Source: Planctomycetaceae bacterium (lineage in GTDB: Bacteria > Planctomycetota > Planctomycetia > Pirellulales > Thermoguttaceae). Taken from it: DNA of 14,070 nucleotides. This document shows, piece by piece, positions 1 to 6,216 of the stretch. Under the pieces are notes generated by a model, which had not been told where the DNA came from, ran no database searches, and saw only the letters and a program-made list of their open reading frames with translations. Within the stretch, counting starts at the first letter, position 1. Each line of letters starts with the position of its first letter. The translations under genes were made by a program, and so were the position numbers. The DNA lies in NCBI GenBank assembly GCA_031256755.1, contig JAIRPZ010000332.1, positions 1 through 14,070 of the forward strand, read 5' to 3'.

Positions 1-92
1 TGGAGTGTGCGCAGTTCTGCCAGTTGTGTTTCGGTTAAAAGCCCCTGTTGTAATAGTATGTCGCCGGTTTCCATAGCGGAGTATTGTACCAT
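1..92 (-). CDS. Partial CDS: N-terminus of a probable GspE/PilB-type secretion or pilus ATPase
   Basis: Leftward reading frame open from an ATG at 92 to the window edge, so only the first 30 residues are present. It reads MVQYSAMETGDILLQQGLLT and continues ETQLAELRTL. The pattern 'GDxLLxxGLLTxxQLxEL' is typical of the N-terminal domain of type II secretion / type IV pilus assembly ATPases (GspE/PilB). Some other multidomain bacterial proteins begin in the same way, so the family call is tentative. A second in-frame ATG lies at 74. The start at 92 is preferred because an AAGGA lies about 14 nt upstream and nothing similar precedes 74. A near-consensus promoter lies at 129-157. The gene is divergent from cheR. 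The catalytic ATPase part lies outside the window, so function cannot be confirmed. Confidence 0.5.
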   Translation of the reverse strand, partial: MVQYSAMETGDILLQQGLLTETQLAELRTL

Positions 93-99
93 GTTTTGG

Positions 100-187
100 C
101 AGTCCTTGCCGGACGGGCAGTCTTTCTAATTATCAATTCTCCATTATCAATTGTCAATTAAAAATACTGCCCGTGCGGCAAGGACTG
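100..187. repeat. 22-bp inverted repeat flanking an A+T-rich heptamer core (possible MITE/REP-like element)
   Basis: The arms at 100-121 and 166-187 are reverse complements at 21 of 22 positions, with one G/C difference in the middle. The 44-nt core between them is built of 7-nt units related to CAATTNT: TAATTAT, CAATTCT, CCATTAT, CAATTGT, CAATTAA, from about 127 to 161. A further TTGTCAATTA copy lies outside at 209-218. The left arm carries GGCAGTC twice, 18 nt apart (98-104 and 116-122), and GGCAGT recurs at 201-206. No open reading frame is enclosed and no target-site duplication is obvious. It could be a non-autonomous mobile element, a cruciform-forming regulatory site or a dyad for a DNA-binding protein. 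Confidence 0.65.
129..157 (-). promoter_or_regulatory. Putative sigma70-type promoter of the leftward GspE/PilB-like gene
   Basis: On the minus strand a perfect TTGACA (-35, plus-strand 152-157) is separated by exactly 17 nt from GATAAT (-10, plus-strand 129-134, 5/6 match to TATAAT). Transcription would start near 122, giving a 5' leader of about 30 nt before the ATG at 92. Both boxes are made from the A+T-rich heptamer units in the loop of the inverted repeat. Placement and spacing are good, but the A+T-rich context raises the chance of a coincidental match. Confidence 0.5.
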
Positions 188-208
188 TCCGCCCGCCCGG
201 GGCAGTGC

Positions 209-237
209 TTGTCAATTACGCCATCATCCGGTATAAT
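209..237 (+). promoter_or_regulatory. Putative sigma70-type promoter of cheR
   Basis: TTGTCA (209-214, 5/6 match to TTGACA), a 17-nt spacer and a perfect TATAAT (232-237). Transcription would begin near 244, about 35 nt before the cheR ATG at 279. The -35 box lies in a copy of the TTGTCAATTA motif that also supplies the -35 of the opposing promoter. Confidence 0.6.
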
Positions 238-250
238 GTACTTTCAGTAC
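238..250. repeat. Short dyad GTACT-TTC-AGTAC at the predicted cheR transcription start
   Basis: A perfect 5-bp inverted repeat with a 3-nt centre lies directly downstream of the cheR -10 box and spans the predicted +1. The position suits a repressor operator or a short 5' mRNA hairpin. A dyad of this size can arise by chance. Confidence 0.3.
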
Positions 251-278
251 CGTTGTTCCAAATAGTGTTGATGCCGTT

Positions 279-1166
279 ATGCCGAGTTCCGCTCTCACCA
301 ATCACGATTCCACTGGCGAAACGCCGTTAGTCCAAACCGAAATGATGAAGATCAGCGATGCCGAATTCCACGCCATTCGCGACTTGGTCTATCAGCGTTT
401 CGGCATCACTCTTTCCGATGAAAAGAAAACGCTCGTTGTCGGACGACTACAAAAAATCCTGAAACAGCACCGGTTTTCCAATTTCAAACAGTATTACGAG
501 ATGCTTGTGGCAGACAAAACCGATACCGCCATCAGCGAACTTGCCAACCAGATCACCACGAATCACACCTTTTTCTTCCGCGAACCGGATCACTTCGATT
601 TTTTCAAGAGCGATATTCTGCCATGGATGGTGCAGGAGCATAAAAAGAAGGGAAACAAAGACCTTCGGATTTGGTGTGCCGCCGCATCGAGCGGTGAAGA
701 ACCTTACACATTAATCATTACGCTTCTCGAATATTTCGGACCGGATTACAAAAATTGGGATTGCGGTTTACTGGCAACAGACGTTTCTGAGAAAGCGTTG
801 TCGGCAGCGGTCAAAGGGATTTATGATCCAGTGCGGATGCAGGGGGTATCGCCGGTGATTATCCACAAATATTTTCACAAAACGCCGGAAGGCCATTTCG
901 CTGCGGTTGATCAACTCAAAAAAGAAGTAACCTTCCGCCGGTTCAATTTGATGAACAAGACACTGCCGTTCAAAAAGAAATTTGACTGCATCTGGTGCCG
1001 GAACGTGATGATCTATTTTGATACGCCGACAAAACATGAACTTGTCAACCGGATGTACGATATGACGGTAGACGGCGGTTATCTGCTGATTGGACATTCC
1101 GAAACGCTTGACCGGAATCAAACGAAATGGAAGTACATTAAACCCGCGGTCTACCGGAAAGAATGA
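279..1166 (+). CDS. cheR: Chemotaxis protein methyltransferase CheR
   Basis: CheR transfers methyl groups from S-adenosylmethionine to glutamates of chemoreceptors in the cytoplasm, setting adaptation against the CheB methylesterase. The 295 residues match the usual CheR length. A helical N-terminal domain (about 25-85, 'IRDLVYQRFGITL') is followed by the methyltransferase domain. Visible landmarks are TFFFREPDHF (97-106), the SAM-binding loop IWCAAASSGEEPYTL (131-145), the acidic ATDVSEKAL (166-174), FDCIWCRNVMIYF (235-247) and GGYLLIGHSETL (266-277). CheR family members often begin near residue 22 or 23 here (ATGATG at 342), so that start is possible. ATG 279 fits the promoter at 209-237. 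No Shine-Dalgarno sequence is visible at either. It is convergent with rplB. No receptor, CheA, CheW or CheB gene is in the window, so its pathway (motility or another Che-like signalling route) cannot be assigned. Confidence 0.93.
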   Translation: MPSSALTNHDSTGETPLVQTEMMKISDAEFHAIRDLVYQRFGITLSDEKKTLVVGRLQKILKQHRFSNFKQYYEMLVADKTDTAISELANQITTNHTFFFREPDHFDFFKSDILPWMVQEHKKKGNKDLRIWCAAASSGEEPYTLIITLLEYFGPDYKNWDCGLLATDVSEKALSAAVKGIYDPVRMQGVSPVIIHKYFHKTPEGHFAAVDQLKKEVTFRRFNLMNKTLPFKKKFDCIWCRNVMIYFDTPTKHELVNRMYDMTVDGGYLLIGHSETLDRNQTKWKYIKPAVYRKE

Positions 1167-1182
1167 TTCAATATTCTTTAGT

Positions 1183-1198
1183 TTTCCGATCGAGGAAA
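1183..1198. terminator. Weak hairpin between convergent cheR and rplB
   Basis: TTTCC (1183-1187) pairs with GGAAA (1194-1198) around a GATCGA loop, in the 74-nt gap between the two convergent genes. The stem is only 5 bp and no T-run follows in either direction, so it is at best a weak or factor-assisted termination site. Nothing else was seen in this gap. Confidence 0.2.
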
Positions 1199-1240
1199 CA
1201 ACGGCACCGTCTGAAGCCGCCAAACTTCCGGTCGTGAGGA

Positions 1241-2104
1241 CTAATACAATTTCAATATTCCATAACGCCGGCTCTTGCGCCGCCGCAAAATCGCCTTGTT
1301 TGTCGGTTTACGACGTTTCCGTGTCGATGTTCCCTTTGTCGGCTTGCCCGTCGGCGTTACCGGATGACGACCACCCTTTGTTCGACCTTCGCCACCGCCG
1401 TGCGGATGATCAATCGGGTTCATCGCCGTCCCGCGGACATGCGGTCTGCGTCCCATCCACCGGCTTCTACCCGCCTTGCCGATGAACACATTCATATGGT
1501 CAATGTTCCCGACAACACCGATAACCGCCCGGCAATTCACCGGCACACGCCGGATTTCACCACTCGGCATATTCAACTGCGCCCAGCCGCTCTCAATGTC
1601 CTTGGCAACCAGAACCGCCTTGGAACCGGCAGAACGACACAAAACCGCCCCCGCCTTCGGCTGCAATTCTATATTGTGAATTTCGGCACCAAGCGGAACT
1701 TCCGCCAGCGGCAAACAATTCCCGACTACCGGCGGTGCGCCGCTGCCACTCATCAGTTTCGCCCCTTCTTTTAATCCCTCAGGAGCAAGAACATACCGCT
1801 TTTCGCCGTCTGTGTAAAAAAGCAATGCGATGCGTGCAGTACGGTTCGGATCGTATTGAATAGAATGGACAACAGCCGTCATACCATCTTTGTTGCGGCG
1901 GAAATCAATCCGGCGGAGTTGCCTTTTGTGTCCGCCGCCCCGATGCCGGACAGTAATAATCCCTTGATTATTCCGTCCGTTTGTCCGCCGCTTCGGCAGC
2001 ATCAACCTTTTTTCCGGTTCGGCACCTTTTGTCAGTTCCGCAAAATCACTGACACTCATATTCCGCCGACCGGCATTGTTCGCTTTGTATTTTTTTACAC
2101 CCAT
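1241..2104 (-). CDS. rplB: 50S ribosomal protein L2
   Basis: L2 binds 23S rRNA, is needed for subunit association and lies next to the peptidyl-transferase centre. The product is 287 residues, close to the usual 270-280. The N-terminus GVKKYKANNAGRRNMSVSDF is followed by the RNA-binding beta-barrel (RHRGGGHKRQ at 53-62, YDPNRTARIAL at 84-94) and the C-terminal domain. The highly conserved GTAMNPIDHPHGGGEGR segment (225-241) includes H233, which corresponds to the conserved histidine of E. coli L2 (H229). The lysine/arginine-rich tail is intact. An upstream ATG at 2146 would add 14 residues, but that codon overlaps the TATAAT box and the family starts at MGVKKYK, so 2104 is chosen. No Shine-Dalgarno sequence is seen. 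Unusually, the gene stands alone: neither L23/L4/L3 nor S19/L22/S3 flanks it as in the S10 operon. Its neighbours are cheR (convergent) and rpoB (divergent). Confidence 0.97.
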   Translation of the reverse strand: MGVKKYKANNAGRRNMSVSDFAELTKGAEPEKRLMLPKRRTNGRNNQGIITVRHRGGGHKRQLRRIDFRRNKDGMTAVVHSIQYDPNRTARIALLFYTDGEKRYVLAPEGLKEGAKLMSGSGAPPVVGNCLPLAEVPLGAEIHNIELQPKAGAVLCRSAGSKAVLVAKDIESGWAQLNMPSGEIRRVPVNCRAVIGVVGNIDHMNVFIGKAGRSRWMGRRPHVRGTAMNPIDHPHGGGEGRTKGGRHPVTPTGKPTKGTSTRKRRKPTNKAILRRRKSRRYGILKLY

Positions 2105-2144
2105 TGTTTTTCGTTTTACGCAACTTTCTGACCAGACAAAGGAC

Positions 2145-2171
2145 ATTATACTGAATTGTATCCTTTTGCAA
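2145..2171 (-). promoter_or_regulatory. Putative sigma70-type promoter of rplB
   Basis: The minus strand carries a perfect TATAAT (plus-strand 2145-2150) preceded by TTGCAA (plus-strand 2166-2171, 4/6 match to TTGACA) with a 15-nt spacer, slightly short. Transcription would start near 2138 and give a leader of about 34 nt before the ATG at 2104. This suggests rplB is transcribed from its own promoter as a single gene. Confidence 0.55.
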
Positions 2172-2222
2172 GCCCCCCGTTTGGATCAACACTTCATTAC
2201 CGATTCGGTGCAATAAGCCGGC

Positions 2223-2235
2223 ATTTGCAGCAAAT
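2223..2235. promoter_or_regulatory. Perfect 13-bp dyad ATTTGC-A-GCAAAT between divergent rplB and rpoB promoters
   Basis: A fully symmetric 6-1-6 palindrome lies between the rplB -35 box (2166-2171) and the proposed rpoB -35 box (2258-2263). It is a plausible operator through which one regulator could act on both divergent core genes. It may also be chance. No second copy was noticed in the window. Confidence 0.3.
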
Positions 2236-2257
2236 AATCAACAATAGACCTCCCGCC

Positions 2258-2285
2258 TTCCGAAATGAAAAAATTATGGTAAAAT
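2258..2285 (+). promoter_or_regulatory. Possible promoter of rpoB
   Basis: TAAAAT (2280-2285, 5/6 match to TATAAT) lies 16 nt after a poor -35-like TTCCGA (2258-2263). Transcription would start near 2292, leaving a leader of about 130 nt before the rpoB ATG. The -10 box is credible; the -35 box is weak. Confidence 0.35.
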
Positions 2286-2298
2286 AGAACGTCCTGCT

Positions 2299-2330
2299 GG
2301 AGGAGCCGGGTTAGCGGTATGCACCGCCGG
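2299..2330 (+). promoter_or_regulatory. Structured rpoB leader: GGAGGAG followed by a hairpin
   Basis: In the predicted rpoB leader, a strong Shine-Dalgarno-like GGAGGAG (2299-2305) is followed by a hairpin. GCGGT (2314-2318) pairs with ACCGC (2323-2327) around an ATGC loop, and the stem can extend through CCG/CGG (2306-2308 with 2328-2330) across a bulge. The ATG in the loop (2319) is 13 nt after GGAGGAG and opens a 65-codon frame that runs past the rpoB start in another phase. Whether this is a translated upstream ORF, a ribosome standby site or chance cannot be settled from sequence alone. Confidence 0.3.
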
Positions 2331-2422
2331 TATCCGAATTGTCCCCGCAAAACAAGGACAAGGGTGGAATTTTTGTCCCGGCACACATTTTATCCGAAGA
2401 TTTTACTCCAAGATATTATTCT

Positions 2423-5400
2423 ATGGCAACTCCGTCAACGCGCCGTATATTGTTTGAGAAAATTCAACGTTTTGGAACACAAACACCCGCTGCTCTCTAT
2501 GAAATACCTGATCTGACCGTTTTGCAAACCCAGAGTTATCAGCGGTTTCTTCAAGAAGACGTTCCGCCGAAAAAACGGGAAAATACCGGTTTGGAGGCAG
2601 TGCTGCGGGAATCCTTTCCCATCGAAAATTTCGATAAATCGGCACGGCTCGAATACCTTTATTACGAATTGGAAAAGCCCCGGTACACCCCCGATGAATG
2701 CCGTCAACTGCGGCTCACTTACGGCAAACCGTTCAAAGTCCGGCTGCGGCTGGTGCGGGAAAGTTCCTCTTTTGAGGAAGATGTGTATCTCAGCGAAATT
2801 CCGATTATGCTGGGCGGCGGCGAATTCATCATCAACGGGGCAGAACGTGTGGTTGTCAGTCAGTTGCACCGTTCGCCCGGTATTGATTTCGTGGCGGACT
2901 TTGACGGCGACCGGAAAGTGTACAACTGCCGCATCATTCCTGAACGGGGAAGTTGGCTCGAAATCAATTTTACCCGGAAAGAAACCCTCACGATCAAAAT
3001 CGATCAGAGCAGTAAATTGCCGATTATGATGCTTCTGCGGGCTATGTCGCCGAATTACAGCAGCAATGCCCAACTCATGAAGGTGTTTTTCAAAACAGAG
3101 AAGATCAAAATCGCAGAGTCCAAGTCCGCCGCCGAAAAAATCGAAGGCAAGGTTTCCATTTCCGATGTCGTTTTTCCAAAGGATTCCGACAAACCGGGAG
3201 AAATCATCATTGAAGCCAATGAAATCATCACAAAAGCCAAAGCCGCTGAAATTTGTGCTGCCGGCGTTAAAGGGATTGAAGTCATTGTTGACGAAGCGAA
3301 AAGTAAACTGCTGCGGAACTGTTTTGCGGAAGACAAAACCCGATCCCATGAAGAAGCCCTCGCCAAAATTTACATGCGTCTCCGCCCCGGAAACCCGCCG
3401 CAACTCGATAAGGCAAGGGAACTCTTTAACGACAAATTTTTTGATGTGAACCGGTACCGGCTGGGGCATGTCGGACGTTTCCGCATCAACCGGAAACTGG
3501 GGCTGGACATTCCCGAAGAAGAAATGACGCTCCGTGCCGAGGACATCATTGAAGCCGTGAAATATGTTGACTGTCTTTGGACGGGAAAAAACTGGTACAG
3601 AACCGATATGCCTGCTGAAGTGGACGATATTGACCACCTCGGCAACCGCCGCTTGCGGACGATTGACGAACTTGCCGGCGATGAAATCCGAAAGGGTTTT
3701 ATCAAACTCCGCCGGACAGTGCAGGAACGTCTTCAGGCGAAACCGGAAGGGGGCGAATTGACTCCCCGTCAGGTTGTCAATCAAAAAAATATTTCGGCGG
3801 CTATTGAATACTTTTTCGGGCGAGGCGAATTATCTCAAGTTGTCGACCAAACCAATCCGCTGTCCATGCTGACCCACGAAAGGCGGCTTTCAGCACTTGG
3901 TCCCGGCGGGTTGAACCGGAAACGTGCGGGCTTTGATGTCCGCGATGTTCACTCGTCTCACTACGGACGGATTTGTCCGATTGAAACACCGGAAGGTTCC
4001 AACATCGGGCTGATTTCGAGTTTGAGTATTTATGCGGCTGTTGATAAATACGGTTTTCTCATTTCCCCGTACCGCCGTGTGAAAAACGGCAAATTAACCG
4101 ATCAGATTGATTGGCTGATGGCCTATGAGGAACATGACAAGCGGGTTGCCCCGGCGGATACGCCGAAAGACCCGAAAGGAAGAATCATTGCCAATGAAAT
4201 TTCCGGCAAAGTCATTGTCCGGTGCAAAGGGGATTACGGTCCGGTTGTGCCGGAAGAGGTCGAATACATTGATGTTTCTCCGAGCCAGATGATCGGCGTT
4301 TCGGCAGGATTGATTCCGTTCCTTGAACATGACGATGCGAACCGGGCATTGATGGGATCAAACATGCAGCGGCAGGCGGTTCCGCTTTTGGAATCCGAAC
4401 CGGCTCTCGTTGCGACCGGACTGGAAAGCCGGGCTGCCCGCAATTCCAGTTTGATGATCCACGCAAAACACGCCGGTACGGTCAGTTATGTCGACTCCCA
4501 GCGGATCAAAATCGCAACGAAAGAGGGTTTTGAGGAAGAACACGTCCTGCGGAAATTTGTCGGAATGAATGAGCGGACATGCCAAAATCAGGTGCCGATT
4601 GTCCGTCCGGGCGACAACATCGAAGCCAACCAGATCATTGCTGACGGGGCAAGTATGTACAACGGCGAATTGTGTCTGGGGCGGAATGTCCTTGCCGCCT
4701 TTATGACATGGGACGGATTCAATTTTGAAGATGCGATTATCATCAGCGAAGACATCGTTAAGAAAGATACGTACACATCAATTCACATTGAGGAATTCGA
4801 CATTGAGGTTCGGGATACAAAACTGGGACGCGAGGAATTCACCAACGACATTCCCAACGTCAGTGAGAAAATGCTGCGGAACCTTGATGAACAGGGTATT
4901 GTCCGGGTGGGAACGTATGTCCGACCGGGTGATGTGCTTGTGGGAAAGGTGACACCGCGTGCAAAAACCGAACTCACGCCGGAAGAAAAACTGCTCCACG
5001 CTATTTTCGGACGCGCCGGCGATGATGTGAAAAATGAATCCCTCGAAGTACCGAGCGGTGTCGAAGGCATTGTAATCGGAACGCAGAAATTTGCTCAGCG
5101 TATGAGTTTGTCGGAAGAAGAACGTAAGGCATTCGATGCCGAAATTCGCCGGACCGAAAGGGAAGAAGATGAGCGGATCGGGAAACTTTTCAAGCCGATG
5201 ATTGATGAACTTGAAAAAGTGCTGAAAATCAAGATTGACAAAGACCTGCTCGAAGTGCCGAAACTTTTCCGTCTTGAACAGTTGAATCTCGAAGAAAACG
5301 AGAAAGCGAGAAAGGTTTACGACAAACATTGGCCCGCTATTGAAGCGGCGACCGATGTGAAAGACCGCAAGATCAATTCGATGAAACGGGGAGATGAATT

Positions 5401-6157
5401 GCGGCGCGGCGTGCTGCAAATGGTGAAGGTCTATATTGCCGCCAAACGGGTCATTTCGGTCGGCGATAAGATGGCGGGACGGCACGGAAACAAAGGGGTT
5501 ATTTCCAAGATACTTCCGCGGGAGGATATGCCGTACCTTGCCGACGGCACGCCGGTCGAGATTTTGCTCAATCCGTTGGGCGTTCCGAGCCGTATGAATG
5601 TCGGTCAGATTCTTGAAACGCATCTCGGCTGGGCGGCTTCCAAGTTGGGTTATCGGGCGGTTACGCCGGTGTTTGACGGGGCAACGGAAGCCGACATCAA
5701 TAAAGAATTGGAAAAAGCCGGTCTGCCGAAACATGGGAAGGTACGGTTATTTGACGGACGTACAGGCGAGCCGTTTGATCAGGAAACAACGGTCGGTTAT
5801 ATCTATATGCTGAAACTGCACCATTTGGTCGATGACAAAGTCCATGCGAGAAGTACGGGACCGTATTCGCTGATTACGCAGCAGCCGCTCGGCGGTAAAG
5901 CCCGTTTCGGCGGTCAACGGTTCGGTGAAATGGAGGTCTGGGCGTTGGAGGCATACGGTGCGGCTTACACACTGCAAGAATTGCTGACGGTCAAGAGCGA
6001 TGATGTGGAAGGACGGACGAAGATTTATGAAGCGATGGTCAAGGGAGAGAACACGCTTGAAGCGGGAACTCCGGCAAGTTTTGACGTTTTGACCAACGAA
6101 ATACGGGGACTTGCCTTGAATATGCAACTTGAAAAGACAGACGAAACGGAATTGTAG
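2423..6157 (+). CDS. rpoB: DNA-directed RNA polymerase subunit beta
   Basis: RpoB is the beta subunit of RNA polymerase, forming one jaw of the active-centre cleft with RpoC. The start chosen is ATG 2423 (MATPSTRRILFEKIQRFG), giving 1244 residues, near the length seen in bacteria lacking the large E. coli insertions. The open frame runs further upstream, but only from a TTG at 2339 and with no family-like sequence. The rifampicin-binding segment is intact and looks sensitive: Q472, D475, H485, R488, S490 and L492 match E. coli Q513, D516, H526, R529, S531 and L533. NFED (767-770) and GDKMAGRHGNKG (1014-1025), with lysines 1016 and 1024 equivalent to E. coli K1065 and K1073, are present. The C-terminal clamp segment (PLGGKARFGGQRFGEMEVWA) is normal. 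No Shine-Dalgarno sequence precedes the start. rpoC does not follow: the next gene is a convergent rhomboid, and rplJ/rplL are not upstream. Confidence 0.98.
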   Translation: MATPSTRRILFEKIQRFGTQTPAALYEIPDLTVLQTQSYQRFLQEDVPPKKRENTGLEAVLRESFPIENFDKSARLEYLYYELEKPRYTPDECRQLRLTYGKPFKVRLRLVRESSSFEEDVYLSEIPIMLGGGEFIINGAERVVVSQLHRSPGIDFVADFDGDRKVYNCRIIPERGSWLEINFTRKETLTIKIDQSSKLPIMMLLRAMSPNYSSNAQLMKVFFKTEKIKIAESKSAAEKIEGKVSISDVVFPKDSDKPGEIIIEANEIITKAKAAEICAAGVKGIEVIVDEAKSKLLRNCFAEDKTRSHEEALAKIYMRLRPGNPPQLDKARELFNDKFFDVNRYRLGHVGRFRINRKLGLDIPEEEMTLRAEDIIEAVKYVDCLWTGKNWYRTDMPAEVDDIDHLGNRRLRTIDELAGDEIRKGFIKLRRTVQERLQAKPEGGELTPRQVVNQKNISAAIEYFFGRGELSQVVDQTNPLSMLTHERRLSALGPGGLNRKRAGFDVRDVHSSHYGRICPIETPEGSNIGLISSLSIYAAVDKYGFLISPYRRVKNGKLTDQIDWLMAYEEHDKRVAPADTPKDPKGRIIANEISGKVIVRCKGDYGPVVPEEVEYIDVSPSQMIGVSAGLIPFLEHDDANRALMGSNMQRQAVPLLESEPALVATGLESRAARNSSLMIHAKHAGTVSYVDSQRIKIATKEGFEEEHVLRKFVGMNERTCQNQVPIVRPGDNIEANQIIADGASMYNGELCLGRNVLAAFMTWDGFNFEDAIIISEDIVKKDTYTSIHIEEFDIEVRDTKLGREEFTNDIPNVSEKMLRNLDEQGIVRVGTYVRPGDVLVGKVTPRAKTELTPEEKLLHAIFGRAGDDVKNESLEVPSGVEGIVIGTQKFAQRMSLSEEERKAFDAEIRRTEREEDERIGKLFKPMIDELEKVLKIKIDKDLLEVPKLFRLEQLNLEENEKARKVYDKHWPAIEAATDVKDRKINSMKRGDELRRGVLQMVKVYIAAKRVISVGDKMAGRHGNKGVISKILPREDMPYLADGTPVEILLNPLGVPSRMNVGQILETHLGWAASKLGYRAVTPVFDGATEADINKELEKAGLPKHGKVRLFDGRTGEPFDQETTVGYIYMLKLHHLVDDKVHARSTGPYSLITQQPLGGKARFGGQRFGEMEVWALEAYGAAYTLQELLTVKSDDVEGRTKIYEAMVKGENTLEAGTPASFDVLTNEIRGLALNMQLEKTDETEL

Positions 6158-6182
6158 TTTATCCTGCGGATGCAGGACAAAC
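6157..6182. terminator. Hairpin between convergent rpoB and the rhomboid gene
   Basis: TCCTGC-GGAT-GCAGGA (6162-6177) forms a 6-bp stem with a tetraloop. Beyond one A/C mismatch it extends by GTTT/AAAC (6157-6160 with 6179-6182), making about 10 paired bases. The stem begins at the last base of the rpoB stop codon. No T-run follows on either strand, so this is not a classical intrinsic terminator. It may help end transcription from both sides or protect the rpoB mRNA 3' end. Confidence 0.4.
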
Positions 6183-6216
6183 TGACCGGAATCGGAACAA
6201 AAACGCTGTACCGGCA

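Noticed and set aside
1167..1260. Direct repeat TTCAATATTC at 1167-1176 and 1251-1260
   Set aside because: The second copy is part of the L2 coding sequence, and a 10-mer of A/T-rich sequence can recur by chance. No insertion between the copies is suggested.
2186..2386. 66-codon minus-strand frame in the rplB-rpoB spacer
   Set aside because: It would cover the proposed rpoB promoter and leader, has no Shine-Dalgarno sequence and no family-like sequence.
2435..3784. 449-codon open frame on the minus strand within rpoB
   Set aside because: It lies wholly opposite well-conserved rpoB coding sequence, has no recognisable domain, and is rich in Phe/Asn/His as expected from the complement of this codon usage.
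3827..3900. Possible natural rifampicin-resistance changes in the RpoB rif region
   Set aside because: The key contact residues equivalent to E. coli Q513, D516, H526, R529, S531 and L533 are all unchanged. The differences (F514V, M515V, N518T by E. coli numbering) are not compelling resistance changes from sequence alone.
4778..5734. 318-codon open frame on the minus strand within rpoB
   Set aside because: Same reasons: antisense shadow of a conserved gene, no recognisable motifs and no upstream signals.
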